Source of the DNA: UBA2862 sp045658005 | GTDB taxonomy: Bacteria > Bacillota > Clostridia > Christensenellales > Aristaeellaceae | Direction: 5' to 3' | NCBI GenBank assembly: GCA_045658005.1 | Contig: JAZOUD010000148.1 | Coordinates: forward strand, 1-39,680 | DNA: 39,680 bases | Part shown: piece by piece, positions 1 through 8,041 of the stretch | How positions within the stretch are numbered: position 1 is the stretch's first letter | How the letters are laid out: each line of letters opens with the position of its first letter | Notes under the pieces: model-generated | Seen by the model: only the letters and a program-made list of their open reading frames with translations | Told to the model about the DNA's origin: nothing | Database searches by the model: none | Made by a program: the position numbers and the translations under genes

Positions 1-803
1 CCTTCTTCATGGATGACTACATCGGCGGCCGCTTCTCCTCCTCCTCCGGCGTCGGCGGCTGTGTCCTGGGCCTGGCCTTCGGCCCCGATGGCTTCGCCGA
101 CTTCCTGAACGGCGCCGCTGAGGCCGATGTCCTGGCCAAGAACGCCGACCTGATGGCTAACCCCGCTCTGCTGGACGCTCTGATCGGCGTTTACGAGCGC
201 AACGTGCTGGGTTACCCCAACACCGCCGTCCTGCCCTACTCCCAGGCCCTGAGCCGCTTCCCCGCCCATCTGCAGCAGCTGGACATGGAGTCCAACGGCA
301 AGTCCGTCAACCGCTTCGGCGAGCCTGTGGACTATGTCACCGGCCCCATCATCTTCGGCGAGCCCGGCACCAACGGCCAGCACTCCTTCTACCAGCTGCT
401 CCATCAGGGCACCGACATCCTGCCGCTGCAGTTCGTGGGCTTCCGCGAGAACCAGCTGGGCGTGGATGTGGACATCCAGGGCAGCACCAGCCAGCAGAAG
501 CTGTGCGCCAACGTGGCCGCCCAGATCATGGCCTTCGCCTGCGGCAAGGCCGATGCGAACCCCAACAAGGCCTTCGCGGGCGGACGCCCCTCGTCCATCA
601 TCGTGGGCGACCGGCTGACTCCCGAGAGCCTGGGCGCGCTGCTTTCCCACTTCGAGAACAAGGTGATGTTCCAGGGCTTCTGCTGGAACGTGAACAGCTT
701 CGACCAGGAGGGCGTGCAGCTGGGCAAGGTGCTGGCCAAGCGCGTGCTGGCCCACGACACCGACGGCGCGCTGAAGGCCTACAGCGATCTGTTGAATATC
801 TGA
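1..803 (+). CDS. pgi: Glucose-6-phosphate isomerase, C-terminal part (cut by window edge)
   Basis: Interconverts glucose 6-phosphate and fructose 6-phosphate in glycolysis and gluconeogenesis, in the cytoplasm. The reading frame is already open at the first base (codons from position 3), so the 5' end lies outside the window; the first in-frame ATG at 9 is internal. The visible 266 codons hold family signatures in order: IGGRFSSSSGVGG near the start, the active-site stretch GEPGTNGQHSFYQLLHQGT in the middle, and FDQEGVQLGK near the end, which contains the C-terminal catalytic lysine of the family. Bacterial enzymes of this type have about 450 residues, so roughly 40 percent is missing. Nothing suggests a pseudogene. 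The call is secure from the signatures. Confidence 0.96.
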   Translation, partial: FFMDDYIGGRFSSSSGVGGCVLGLAFGPDGFADFLNGAAEADVLAKNADLMANPALLDALIGVYERNVLGYPNTAVLPYSQALSRFPAHLQQLDMESNGKSVNRFGEPVDYVTGPIIFGEPGTNGQHSFYQLLHQGTDILPLQFVGFRENQLGVDVDIQGSTSQQKLCANVAAQIMAFACGKADANPNKAFAGGRPSSIIVGDRLTPESLGALLSHFENKVMFQGFCWNVNSFDQEGVQLGKVLAKRVLAHDTDGALKAYSDLLNI

Positions 804-815
804 GCATAACGTGCA

Positions 816-844
816 GAACAGCCGGGGCACCGCCCCGGCTGTTC
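816..844 (+). terminator. Perfect 13-bp hairpin after pgi, without a T tract
   Basis: GAACAGCCGGGGC (816-828), loop ACC, then the exact complement (832-844). It follows the pgi stop by 12 bases and could end the pgi transcript. There is no T run; the next bases are already the ribosome binding site (GAAGGAGG) of the esterase gene. It may therefore be a transcript-stabilising or attenuating hairpin rather than a classical terminator. Confidence 0.6.
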
Positions 845-863
845 ATTGAAGGAGGGCATAAAC

Positions 864-1619
864 ATGTACATCCAGGACGACGGCATTCGCCTGAACGCGA
901 AGCTGGACATGCCTGCGAATTACCGGTCGGGGATGAAATGCCCGCTGGTGGTGGTCATCCACGGCTTTACCGGGCACATCGAGGAGACGCACATCACTGC
1001 CGTGTCGAAGGGCATCAACGACGTGGGCTTTGCCACCCTGCGGGTGGACATGTACGGCCACGGCCACAGCGACGGCGAATTCAGGAAGCATACCCTGTAC
1101 AAGTGGCTGACCAACGCGCTGACGGTGATCGACTACGCCAGGGGCCTCGACTTTGTCACCGACCTCTATCTGTGCGGCCATTCCCAGGGCGGGCTGCTGG
1201 TGATGCTGGCGGCGGCGATGAAGCACGACGTCGTCAAGGGCCTGATCCCGCTGTCCCCGGCCTGCATGATCCCGGAGATCGCCCGCGGCGGCGAGCTGCT
1301 GGGCGAGCGCTTCGATCCGGATCACATTCCCGAGGTATTGCACGGCTGGGGCGATTTGGAGCTGGACGGCAATTACGCCCGTATGGCCCAGACGATCCAC
1401 GTGGAGGAGGCCATCGACCGCTATACCGGGCAGGTGCTGCTGATCCACGGCGACGCGGACGAGGCCGTGCCGGTGGAATACGGCGTCAGGGCCGCCGAGC
1501 AGTACGCGAACTGCAGGCTGGTGCTGATTCCCGGCGACGACCACTGCTATGACCGGCACCTCGACCGGGTGGTGGCAGAGGTGCAGGACTGGCTGCGGCA
1601 ATTCCATCCTGTGGGGTAA
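864..1619 (+). CDS. Alpha/beta hydrolase, cinnamoyl/feruloyl esterase-like (Est1E-like)
   Basis: A 251-residue single-domain serine hydrolase without a signal peptide, so probably cytoplasmic. Visible motifs are the oxyanion-region HGFTGH (about residue 35), nucleophile elbow GHSQGG with Ser107, acid Asp197 in HGDADEAVP, and His227 in GDDHCYD. From memory, the protein is very close along its whole length to Est1E of Butyrivibrio proteoclasticus, a rumen enzyme that releases ferulate from plant cell wall esters (shared segments such as SPACMIPEIARGGELLG and the YKWLTN insert region). Substrate is inferred from this resemblance only. The start is ATG 864 with GAAGGAGG upstream; the in-frame TTG at 846 lies within the binding site and is rejected. 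An unspecific acyl esterase is the alternative. Confidence 0.85.
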   Translation: MYIQDDGIRLNAKLDMPANYRSGMKCPLVVVIHGFTGHIEETHITAVSKGINDVGFATLRVDMYGHGHSDGEFRKHTLYKWLTNALTVIDYARGLDFVTDLYLCGHSQGGLLVMLAAAMKHDVVKGLIPLSPACMIPEIARGGELLGERFDPDHIPEVLHGWGDLELDGNYARMAQTIHVEEAIDRYTGQVLLIHGDADEAVPVEYGVRAAEQYANCRLVLIPGDDHCYDRHLDRVVAEVQDWLRQFHPVG

Positions 1620-1701
1620 GGGAGCGCCCTAACGGCAGTGCATCGGACAATTTTGTAACATGGCTGTAATATAATTGTGAATAATATCGGTAGGAAAAGC
1701 A

Positions 1702-1730
1702 TTGCCTGAAGTGCGTGATTCAGGTATAAT
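1702..1730 (+). promoter_or_regulatory. Sigma-70-type promoter for the sortase gene
   Basis: TTGCCT (1702-1707), a 17-base spacer, and a consensus TATAAT (1725-1730), in an AT-rich stretch about 65 bases before the sortase start. The surrounding 1620-1701 holds no other clear signal. Confidence 0.65.
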
Positions 1731-1794
1731 TTGATATTGAGGCAGTTCAATCGGTCTCTTTATATCGTCTATCACGAAACGAAGGTGCGTCAGC

Positions 1795-2880
1795 TTGCAG
1801 CGAAAGCGCGCGCGGCGAATTCGCTATCGGCCGGGGAATGCCCCGAAGCCGCGCTTTTCGCGCGTAAAAATGCCGGTAAGGCGCCGGCGCTTTCGCGTGG
1901 TCAACCGCCGGCGGTTCATCGCGGCCCAGGCGGTGCTGGCGCTGGTCGTGGTGGTGGCGCTGGGGCTTTCCGCGTCGGTGATCGTGCGCAGCATTCGCAC
2001 CGCGCGGCTGAACCGCCAGCTGGCGGACCTGTACGGCGTCAGCGGCGAGGCGATGACGGCGCAGATCGCCGCGCCGCCCATCGGGGACGGGAGCGCCCCG
2101 GCCTTTGCCGCCCAGGCGGCGGGCGCATCCTCTTCGCCCTATGGGGAGCTGTCGATGATGGTGATGCCGGACGGCTCGCCCATCGAAATTCCCGAGACGT
2201 TGGCGTTGCCGACAGAGGAAACGAGCGCCCCGCAGACAGCGGCCTTCCACCGAACCGACCTGGATATCCTGCCGGAGATGCGGGAGCTGGCGCAGAAAAA
2301 CCCGGACACGGTGGGCTGGATCAGCATATCGGGCACGGTGCACCTGCCGGTGGTCTACCGGGACAACGAGTTCTACCTGGACCATGACTTCACCGGCGCG
2401 AAGAACGCCTCCGGGACGCTGTTCCTGGATGAGAATTCCCCGATCAACGCCGACACCCAGAACCTGCTGATCCACGGCCACAGCATGAACGACGGCAGCA
2501 TGTTCGGCATACTGACCCACTACCGCAAGCTGGACTTCGTGCGGCAACACCCGATGATCGCCTTTAGCACCCTCTGGGAAAAGGAGAGCTATGCCGTGTT
2601 CGCGGTGCTGCAGGTTTCCTCGAAGACCGGCGACGCCAATTATTTCAACTATTTCTCGAATCCGGTATTCGCCTCGGCGTCCGACTTCGACGCCTACATC
2701 GGCGAAGTGCAGGCGCGGTCGATGTTCCAGATTCCCGTGGACGTGGAGCCCGACGACGCGCTGCTGACCCTGTCCACCTGCCTGGACGACGACCGCCTGG
2801 TGGTGCTGGCCAGGCGACTGCGCCCCGACGAGACGAAGGACGCAGTGGTTTCCGCGGTGGAAGAAGCCTATAAATCCTGA
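1795..2880 (+). CDS. Class B sortase
   Basis: Membrane-anchored cysteine transpeptidase that joins sorting-signal proteins to the cell wall or to each other. About 361 residues: an Arg/Lys-rich cytoplasmic start (residues 1-40), one membrane segment (about 42-65), a low-complexity linker, then the sortase domain from about residue 160. Catalytic residues fit class B: His229 in HGHSMNDGSMFG, Cys329 in TLSTC, and an Arg shortly after (Arg334, in DDDRLVVLARR). The loop between Cys and Arg is shorter than in SrtB of Staphylococcus. The start is TTG 1795, with GAAGGTG seven bases upstream; ATG 1870 has no binding site. No sorting-signal substrate is encoded nearby, so its partner is unknown. Monocistronic between its own promoter and terminator. 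Confidence 0.88.
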   Translation: MQRKRARRIRYRPGNAPKPRFSRVKMPVRRRRFRVVNRRRFIAAQAVLALVVVVALGLSASVIVRSIRTARLNRQLADLYGVSGEAMTAQIAAPPIGDGSAPAFAAQAAGASSSPYGELSMMVMPDGSPIEIPETLALPTEETSAPQTAAFHRTDLDILPEMRELAQKNPDTVGWISISGTVHLPVVYRDNEFYLDHDFTGAKNASGTLFLDENSPINADTQNLLIHGHSMNDGSMFGILTHYRKLDFVRQHPMIAFSTLWEKESYAVFAVLQVSSKTGDANYFNYFSNPVFASASDFDAYIGEVQARSMFQIPVDVEPDDALLTLSTCLDDDRLVVLARRLRPDETKDAVVSAVEEAYKS

Positions 2881-2886
2881 CTACGA

Positions 2887-2936
2887 TGACAGAACGCCCC
2901 CAATGCGCACGGATTGAGGGTGTTCTGTCATTCTTT
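2887..2936 (+). terminator. Rho-independent terminator of the sortase gene
   Basis: An 18-base arm from 2887 (TGACAGAACGCCCCCAAT) pairs with 2913-2930 with few mismatches, followed by TTCTTT. It separates the sortase gene from the convergent DtxR-like gene. Confidence 0.8.
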
Positions 2937-2943
2937 GAAAGTG

Positions 2944-3351
2944 TTATTCCCCGTCTATCCCCATCCGCGCCAGGTAGCCCTGCAGGGCCTCAAAGGTGGG
3001 GCGGCTGATGGCGCGGGTGATGGCCGCGGCTTCGGCGTGGGCCTCCTGCTCGGGCACGCCGGATTGGATCAGCAGCCGCTGGAAGTAGCGGCAGCTGTCC
3101 CGGTGTCCCGTGGCGCGGCGCTCGCCGGCCTCGGTCAGCAGCAGCGCGCCGTGGGGGCCGACCTGAACCAGCTGCTGCACGGTCATCTGCTTCAGCGCCA
3201 TGCTGACGCAGGCCTTGGAATTGCCCAGGTGGTTGGCCACGTCCACGGACCGCACGATGGGGATGCGCTGGCGCAGCGTCAGTATCGCGCCCAGGTAGCG
3301 GTCCAGCGTGGTGTCGCTGATCGTGCGGGGGGCCCTTGCCTTTTTCTCCAT
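2944..3351 (-). CDS. DtxR/MntR-family metal-dependent transcriptional regulator
   Basis: A 135-residue protein with an N-terminal winged helix-turn-helix (residues about 15-70; DVANHLGNSKACVSMALKQM is the recognition region) and a helical C-terminal part with metal-binding-type residues (for example GHRDSCRYF and EQEAHAEA), matching the DNA-binding plus dimerisation domains of the DtxR/MntR family and lacking the SH3-like third domain. Family members repress metal-uptake genes when Fe2+ or Mn2+ is bound. The start ATG 3351 has AAAGGAG at good spacing; the long N-terminal extension of the open frame is rejected. It follows the AraC-like gene by 11 bases in one operon, divergent from the FTR1-P19 iron operon, so iron is the likely ligand (inference). 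Confidence 0.85.
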   Translation of the reverse strand: MEKKARAPRTISDTTLDRYLGAILTLRQRIPIVRSVDVANHLGNSKACVSMALKQMTVQQLVQVGPHGALLLTEAGERRATGHRDSCRYFQRLLIQSGVPEQEAHAEAAAITRAISRPTFEALQGYLARMGIDGE

Positions 3352-3362
3352 CGGCGCTCCTT

Positions 3363-3752
3363 TCACTGCCTTTCCGACGGCGCATTGGCGAGCCGGTAAT
3401 CGGAGGGCGTCATTCCGGTCATCTTCTTGAACACGTGGGAAAAGTGGGCGGAGGATACAAAGCCCACCTGCTCGCCGACCAGGGATATGCTCATGTCCCC
3501 GTTGCGCAGCAGGGCCTTGGCCCGCTCGCAGCGGATATGGTTGTGGTACCACAGCAGCGTATGGCCGGTGTTGGCCTTGAACACACGGAGCAGGTAGCTG
3601 CCGTTGACGAACAGCGCGTCTGCCACCGCCTGCAGCGAGAACTTCTCCTCGCTGTGGGCTTCCACGTATTCCCGCGCCGCCTGGGTCAGCCCCTGACCCG
3701 CGTCCCTGCGCGCTTCCATTTCCCGGCTCACGCGGCGCTGCTGCTGAGTCAT
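3363..3752 (-). CDS. AraC-family DNA-binding regulator (HTH domain only)
   Basis: 129 residues, essentially one AraC/XylS-type double helix-turn-helix domain (residues about 20-125) with family hallmarks: FSLQAVADALFVNGSYLLRVFKANTG for helix-turn-helix 1 (split here by eye into two helices), and VGFVSSAHFSHVFKKMTGMTPSDYR for the second. No sensor domain is present, so effector binding is unclear. First gene of a two-gene operon with the DtxR-like repressor, divergent from the FTR1 operon. By location it may activate the iron genes, in the manner of AraC-type regulators of siderophore systems. That role is an inference. Confidence 0.85.
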   Translation of the reverse strand: MTQQQRRVSREMEARRDAGQGLTQAAREYVEAHSEEKFSLQAVADALFVNGSYLLRVFKANTGHTLLWYHNHIRCERAKALLRNGDMSISLVGEQVGFVSSAHFSHVFKKMTGMTPSDYRLANAPSERQ

Positions 3753-4078
3753 GTACGGTCGCCTCTCTTATATAGTTAATACTTACTAATATATGTTAGC
3801 ACATAATAACCCATAGCGCCAGTGGGGATGCAGAAAAAGTCAAAAACAGACAAGTTAAGATCGGGGAAATTTTGATTTAACGGGCCGCGTTCGATGAATC
3901 AGAATTTCTCTCTCCTGTTAGTCATGCTAAATATTAGTTAACTAAAACAAATAGTCAATAACAGAATAGCACCTTCGGTTAGATTATGCTAAAATAATGT
4001 CTGCGGATTAGTGAAATAAAACAAACTTCGATCCGCGCGCCTGCCGGTGGGCGGGCGGGGAAAGGAAGTCCTTTGAGC
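3753..4078. promoter_or_regulatory. Divergent control region between regulators and iron operon, with TTAG/CTAA boxes
   Basis: This 326-bp AT-rich region holds no gene. It carries several inverted TTAG/CTAA elements: CTAA-N6-TTAG at 3786-3799 near the araC-like start; TTAG-N5-CTAA at 3918-3930; the perfect 12-bp palindrome TTAGTTAACTAA at 3934-3945; and TTAG-N6-CTAA at 3979-3992. The last overlaps an extended -10 (TGCTAAAAT, 3987-3995) that probably drives the FTR1 operon. Known operators of DtxR/IdeR/MntR proteins are built from TTAGG/CCTAA-type half-sites, so these are good candidates for the DtxR-like protein encoded next door. I did not find a convincing -35 element. Confidence 0.6.
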
Positions 4079-5860
4079 ATGAGCAGAAGGTCCTTCGCCT
4101 GGCTTGGCGTCACCGTCATGCTGACGATGCTGTTGATGAATCTGTGCGCGCCCGTCCTGGCCGAGGCGGATACCCGCTGGGCCGACGCCGCGGACGAGAT
4201 CGATAAATACCTGGACGCCGCCTTCGAGTCCTACCTGGACGGCGACGCTTCGGCGGCCTACGACAACGTCAGCAACGCCTATTTCCGGGTGTACGAGACC
4301 ACCGGCTTCGAGCGCCAGACCATGAGCTACATCTCCGGCAATCGCAAAAACGCCGTGGAGATGCAGTTCTCCGCCTGCAAGTCCGAGGTCAAGAAGGAAA
4401 ACACCCAGCAGGACGTCATCGTGCGCGTGCGCTCGGCGCTGGTCAAGCTGAAGGGCATGATCCGCGAGGACGGCAACAAGCTGGCGGCCCAGCAGGGCGG
4501 CGCGCAGAGCGAGAACAAGTGGTACAAGCGGGGCGAGCTGGTCTCCACCGACCCCTATCCCGAATACTCCGCCGACCCCAACGCGGCCCAGAAGTATGAA
4601 AGCTGGTACGAGGCCGCCACGCTGGTGAAGGAGCTGCTGGACACGGCCTACATGGGCTACCTGGACAAGGACTTCGAGGCCGCCTCCGACAACCTGAACA
4701 CCGCCTACTACAGCGTGTACGAGGAGTCCGGCCTTTCCCACAAGATCTACACTGACCTGTCCCAGGGCGACCGGCAGAACATGGAGGCCCAGTTTTCCAA
4801 CCTGCGCAGCCTGGTGGCGACGGCGGCGGAAAAGTACCAGAAGAACAAGTACCGCACCACCACCGACAAGGCCAAGAACACCGTGCTGAAGCTGGCCAGG
4901 CGCATCGACGAGCAGGAGGCCGAGGCCAAGGCCGCCGCCGCGGAGGCGGGCCAGACCGAGGAAGCCGTAGAGGAGGAAAAGCCGAGCGACCCGCGGCTGC
5001 TGACCTTCCTGGGCGCCTTCGGCATCATCGTGCGCGAGGGCCTGGAGGCCATACTGGTCATCGCCGCCATCATCGCCTACCTGAAAAAGAGCGGCAATCC
5101 CAATAAGAGCCTGAAGAACGTGTACATCGGCGCGGTCTGCGGCATCGCGGCGTCCTTCGTCGCGGCGGCGGTACTGGCATGGGCCAAGCGGGCCTTCACC
5201 AGCGCCGGCATGGCCCAGGAGATCATAGAGGGCATCACCGCCCTGATCGCCGTGTGCGTGCTGTTCTACGTCTCCAACTGGATGATCTCCAAGGCGGAGG
5301 CCGCCTCCTGGAGCCGTTACATCGACGGCCGGGTCCAGTCCTCACTGGAGCAGGGCAGCTCCTTCGCGCTGGCCTTCACGGCTTTCCTGTCGGTGTTCCG
5401 CGAGGGCGCCGAGGTGGTGCTGTTCTACCAGCCGATGCTCTCCGAGGGCAACCCCGGCATGGTCTGGGCGGGCTTCGGCGTGGGCTGCGTGGTGCTGGTG
5501 TTCGTCTACCTGGCCATCACCAAGCTGTCCGTCAGGCTGCCGCTGAAGGTGTTCTTCACCGCCACGTCGATCCTGATGGCCGTGATGTGCGTGTCCTTCC
5601 TGGGTAGCGGCATCAAGGAGCTGGCCGAGGGCAATGTGTTCGACCTGTCCCTGCGTGTGCCCGGCATCCCCGAGAACGACGTGATCCAGGTGTTCGGCAT
5701 CTATCCCTACCTTGAGACCCTGGTGCCCCAGCTGATCCTGTCGATCATACTGCTGGTGACCTTCATGATGGCCCACTACCGCGGCAAGCTCGATGCCCAG
5801 AAGGCCGAGTACGAGGCGAAGATCGAGGCCATGCGCGCCGAATACGCAACCAAGAATTAG
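4079..5860 (+). CDS. FTR1-family high-affinity iron permease with duplicated extracytoplasmic domain
   Basis: About 593 residues. A signal peptide (residues 1-28, ending VLAEA) is followed by a soluble extracytoplasmic part made of two similar helical repeats (YLDAAFESYLDGDASAAYDN and LLDTAYMGYLDKDFEAASDN share a pattern), a charged Ala/Glu linker, then an FTR1 membrane domain of about seven segments. The two conserved REXXE iron motifs are REGLE (319-323) and REGAE (441-445). FTR1 proteins pass ferric iron and usually need a partner; here the P19 protein follows directly. Start: ATG 4079 or TTG 4073, both behind AAAGGAAG. First gene of the iron operon. The family call is secure; whether it carries Fe3+ or Fe2+ is not visible. 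Confidence 0.93.
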   Translation: MSRRSFAWLGVTVMLTMLLMNLCAPVLAEADTRWADAADEIDKYLDAAFESYLDGDASAAYDNVSNAYFRVYETTGFERQTMSYISGNRKNAVEMQFSACKSEVKKENTQQDVIVRVRSALVKLKGMIREDGNKLAAQQGGAQSENKWYKRGELVSTDPYPEYSADPNAAQKYESWYEAATLVKELLDTAYMGYLDKDFEAASDNLNTAYYSVYEESGLSHKIYTDLSQGDRQNMEAQFSNLRSLVATAAEKYQKNKYRTTTDKAKNTVLKLARRIDEQEAEAKAAAAEAGQTEEAVEEEKPSDPRLLTFLGAFGIIVREGLEAILVIAAIIAYLKKSGNPNKSLKNVYIGAVCGIAASFVAAAVLAWAKRAFTSAGMAQEIIEGITALIAVCVLFYVSNWMISKAEAASWSRYIDGRVQSSLEQGSSFALAFTAFLSVFREGAEVVLFYQPMLSEGNPGMVWAGFGVGCVVLVFVYLAITKLSVRLPLKVFFTATSILMAVMCVSFLGSGIKELAEGNVFDLSLRVPGIPENDVIQVFGIYPYLETLVPQLILSIILLVTFMMAHYRGKLDAQKAEYEAKIEAMRAEYATKN

Positions 5861-5945
5861 GAATTAGGAATGAGGAATTAGGAATTGAGATAGCCGAGTT
5901 CTTCGTTTCGCATCCTTCATTCCTCATTTCTCATTCTTCATTAAA
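5857..5945 (+). repeat. AATTAGGAATGAGG-type repeat forming a long imperfect hairpin after FTR1
   Basis: Tandem AATTAGGAAT/GAGGAAT units (5857-5892) are followed by a complementary CTTCATTCCTCATTTC-type arm (about 5919-5942), giving a long imperfect hairpin. The TAG stop of the FTR1 gene lies inside the first unit. A single related unit (AATTAGGAATGAGGAAT) lies at the stop codon of the amidase gene at 33104-33120. Confidence 0.6.
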
Positions 5946-6027
5946 AAGCGGTTCTCCACGCCTCCTGCCCCGCGCAGGGCGCGTTGAAGATACAAACATC
6001 AATAACATTAATTGGGAGGCAAATCAC

Positions 6028-6576
6028 ATGAAGAAGTTTCTTGCTCTGCTGCTGGCCGTAATGATGCTCAGCGTTTCCGCTTTCGCCCTGGCCGAGGAGG
6101 CCGGTTTCGACGAGTTCGAGCTGGGCGTTGAGGGTGAGCAGACCGTGGATTTCATGACCATGGCGATGGTGTACTTCCAGCCCGTGGACATGGCGCCCTC
6201 GGACCTGGCCGCTTCCAAGGAGGATTCCGACCTGCACATCGAGGTTGACCTGACCGCCAACGAGAACCCCTATTCCTTCCCGGTGGACGGCTGGGTGCCC
6301 TATCTGAGCATCGACTACGTCATCAACGACAAGGACGGCAAGGAGATCGCCACCGGTTCCATGATGCCCATGGCGGCTTCCGACGGCCCCCACTACGGCA
6401 ACAACATCGCCCTGCCCGAGGGCGAGGGCTACTCCATCACCCTGAGCATCAAGAGCCCCGCTGAGAACGGCTACCTGCTGCACGTGGACGAGGAGACCGG
6501 CGTCGAGGCCGACGGCTTCTGGACCGAGCCCCTGACCGTGACCTGGACCGGCTGGGATTTCGTGAAGCAGTGGTAA
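6028..6576 (+). CDS. P19/Tp34-family extracytoplasmic iron-binding protein
   Basis: 182 residues with a clear signal peptide (1-22, cleavage near AFALA). The mature part matches the P19/Tp34 (Fe2+ transport protein, Pfam 10634) fold family: FQPVDM, HIEVDL, GWVPYLSIDY, and the hallmark SMMPMAASDGPHYG. By alignment from memory, Glu72, Met115, His122 and His152 correspond to the metal ligands of Campylobacter P19 (Glu44, Met88, His95, His132), with matching spacing. All ligands are kept. P19 binds iron and copper outside the membrane and delivers iron to its FTR1 partner. The gene lies between FTR1 and the DUF2318 gene, as in Campylobacter. Start ATG 6028 with GGGAGG. Confidence 0.94.
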   Translation: MKKFLALLLAVMMLSVSAFALAEEAGFDEFELGVEGEQTVDFMTMAMVYFQPVDMAPSDLAASKEDSDLHIEVDLTANENPYSFPVDGWVPYLSIDYVINDKDGKEIATGSMMPMAASDGPHYGNNIALPEGEGYSITLSIKSPAENGYLLHVDEETGVEADGFWTEPLTVTWTGWDFVKQW

Positions 6577-6611
6577 TCTACGCCTGAACGATAAAAGAGT
6601 AAAAGCAACGG

Positions 6612-6649
6612 CTGCTGGTGCGCCATCCGCGGGGGATGCGCATCAGCAG
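6612..6649 (+). terminator. Intercistronic hairpin between P19 and DUF2318 genes
   Basis: CTGCTGGTGCGCCATCC pairs with GGATGCGCATCAGCAG around a GCGGG loop, with minor mismatches. There is no T run, so it may be a partial terminator or an mRNA processing/stability element that sets a higher level of P19 than of the downstream membrane genes. Confidence 0.5.
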
Positions 6650-6721
6650 TACGTGCGTTAAGAAACATTGTTAAGAAAAAGTTTGGTCGAGTTAACTTCT
6701 TTCCAATGACTTCCGGGAGGC

Positions 6722-8017
6722 ATGAAAATGCTGAAATACCTTTGGACGGTGATCCAGGACCTGCTTGTGGTCGTGACGCTGGTCACCTGGATCCACGCGC
6801 TGCTGGGCAGGCTGTACGACAGATATGGCCGGCGCTTCAGCGCTGCCGGCATCTGCGTGGGCGTCGTGGCCTCCGCGGCGCTGGCCGTGGTGAAGGGCAC
6901 CACCAACAAGATCATTTCCAGTCACTGGAACCACTACATCTTCGCCTTTATATCGGTATTCTCGCTGCTGTTCGTGGTGCTGTGCCTGATCCTCGGCAGG
7001 CGCGAGGACGGCAGGCGCGGGCTGGGCGGCACGCTGCTGTGCCTGTCCGGGGCGGGGCTGTCGGCGGCGCACATCTTCTATGCGTTGCCGGGGGTGATGC
7101 TCTATCCCTTCAACTTCAACACGATGGGCGAGGGCTATCTCTCCGCCTACTACATGACGCGCCTGGCGGGCTGGCTGCTGGCGCTATTGCTGCTTCTGGT
7201 CTATTCGCGCACGCTGTATCGCTGCGCTTTGCATATCAAGCCCCTGGGCACCCTGTCCGCGCTGCTGTGCGGCGGCGTGCTGGTGAATTTCTTCTACAGC
7301 GGGGGCCGCTTCTTCGCGCCGTGGGTCACCCGGGCCAAGTGGCTGAAATGGCCGGTGCGCTACTCGAAGGAGAGCCACGCGCTGATCGGCGGCTGGCTGA
7401 GCATCACGGTCAATCATTCGATGCTGTTCATCTGGCTGATCGTCCTGCTGGCCGCGGTGAGCCTGATCATCTGCTTTATACAGAACACGAAGGTCACCGA
7501 GTTCTGGGACAACCCCGCCCAGCACCGCAAGCTGCGGGCGCGGAACCGGGGCTACCGCAGAACGGCCTGCGTGGCCTTCGTAGGCCTGATCCTGTTTACG
7601 GTGTGCCTGACCGTCGTGAAGGACTACGATACCCGGGTGATCGAGCTGTCCGCGCCGGAGACCTACACCGTGGACGGGGACCGGATACTGGTGCCCATGG
7701 ATTCGGTGAACGACTTCCACCTGCACCGCTTTGAGTACACGACCGAGAACAACGTGAACGTGCGCTGGATCGTGGTGCGCAAGCCCAATTCCGCCGCCTA
7801 CGGCGTGGGGCTGGACGCCTGCGACGTCTGCGGCAACGCCGGTTACTACGAGCGCAACGGCCTGGTGGTGTGCCGCCGCTGCGACGTGGTGATGAACACC
7901 AACACCATCGGCTTCAAGGGCGGCTGCAACCCCATACCGCTGAGCTACGAGGTGGACGAGGGCAACCTGGTGTTCGCCCTGTCCGACATCATCGCCGGCG
8001 AGCGGGAATTCAAATAG
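6722..8017 (+). CDS. DUF2318 membrane protein (predicted Fe-S or metal-binding)
   Basis: 431 residues: about eight hydrophobic segments over residues 8-305, then a C-terminal extracytoplasmic DUF2318 domain. That domain has five cysteines, CxxC (367-370, DACDVC), CxxC (384-387, VVCRRC) and Cys402 (GFKGGC), plus MNTNTIGFKGGCNPIPL, the family hallmark. DUF2318 proteins are encoded beside P19 and FTR1 in Campylobacter and many other bacteria, and the cysteines suggest a metal or redox centre; the biochemical role is not established. One electron-transfer hypothesis is that it moves electrons across the membrane for iron reduction. Start ATG 6722, with GGGAGG just upstream; 6677-6721 holds no other feature. 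Confidence 0.9.
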   Translation: MKMLKYLWTVIQDLLVVVTLVTWIHALLGRLYDRYGRRFSAAGICVGVVASAALAVVKGTTNKIISSHWNHYIFAFISVFSLLFVVLCLILGRREDGRRGLGGTLLCLSGAGLSAAHIFYALPGVMLYPFNFNTMGEGYLSAYYMTRLAGWLLALLLLLVYSRTLYRCALHIKPLGTLSALLCGGVLVNFFYSGGRFFAPWVTRAKWLKWPVRYSKESHALIGGWLSITVNHSMLFIWLIVLLAAVSLIICFIQNTKVTEFWDNPAQHRKLRARNRGYRRTACVAFVGLILFTVCLTVVKDYDTRVIELSAPETYTVDGDRILVPMDSVNDFHLHRFEYTTENNVNVRWIVVRKPNSAAYGVGLDACDVCGNAGYYERNGLVVCRRCDVVMNTNTIGFKGGCNPIPLSYEVDEGNLVFALSDIIAGEREFK

Positions 8018-8041
8018 ACGAGGGAAGGGAGCAGAAAAAAC

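Noticed and set aside
1..803. pgi as a truncated pseudogene
   Set aside because: The frame is open from the first base, so the missing part lies outside the window.
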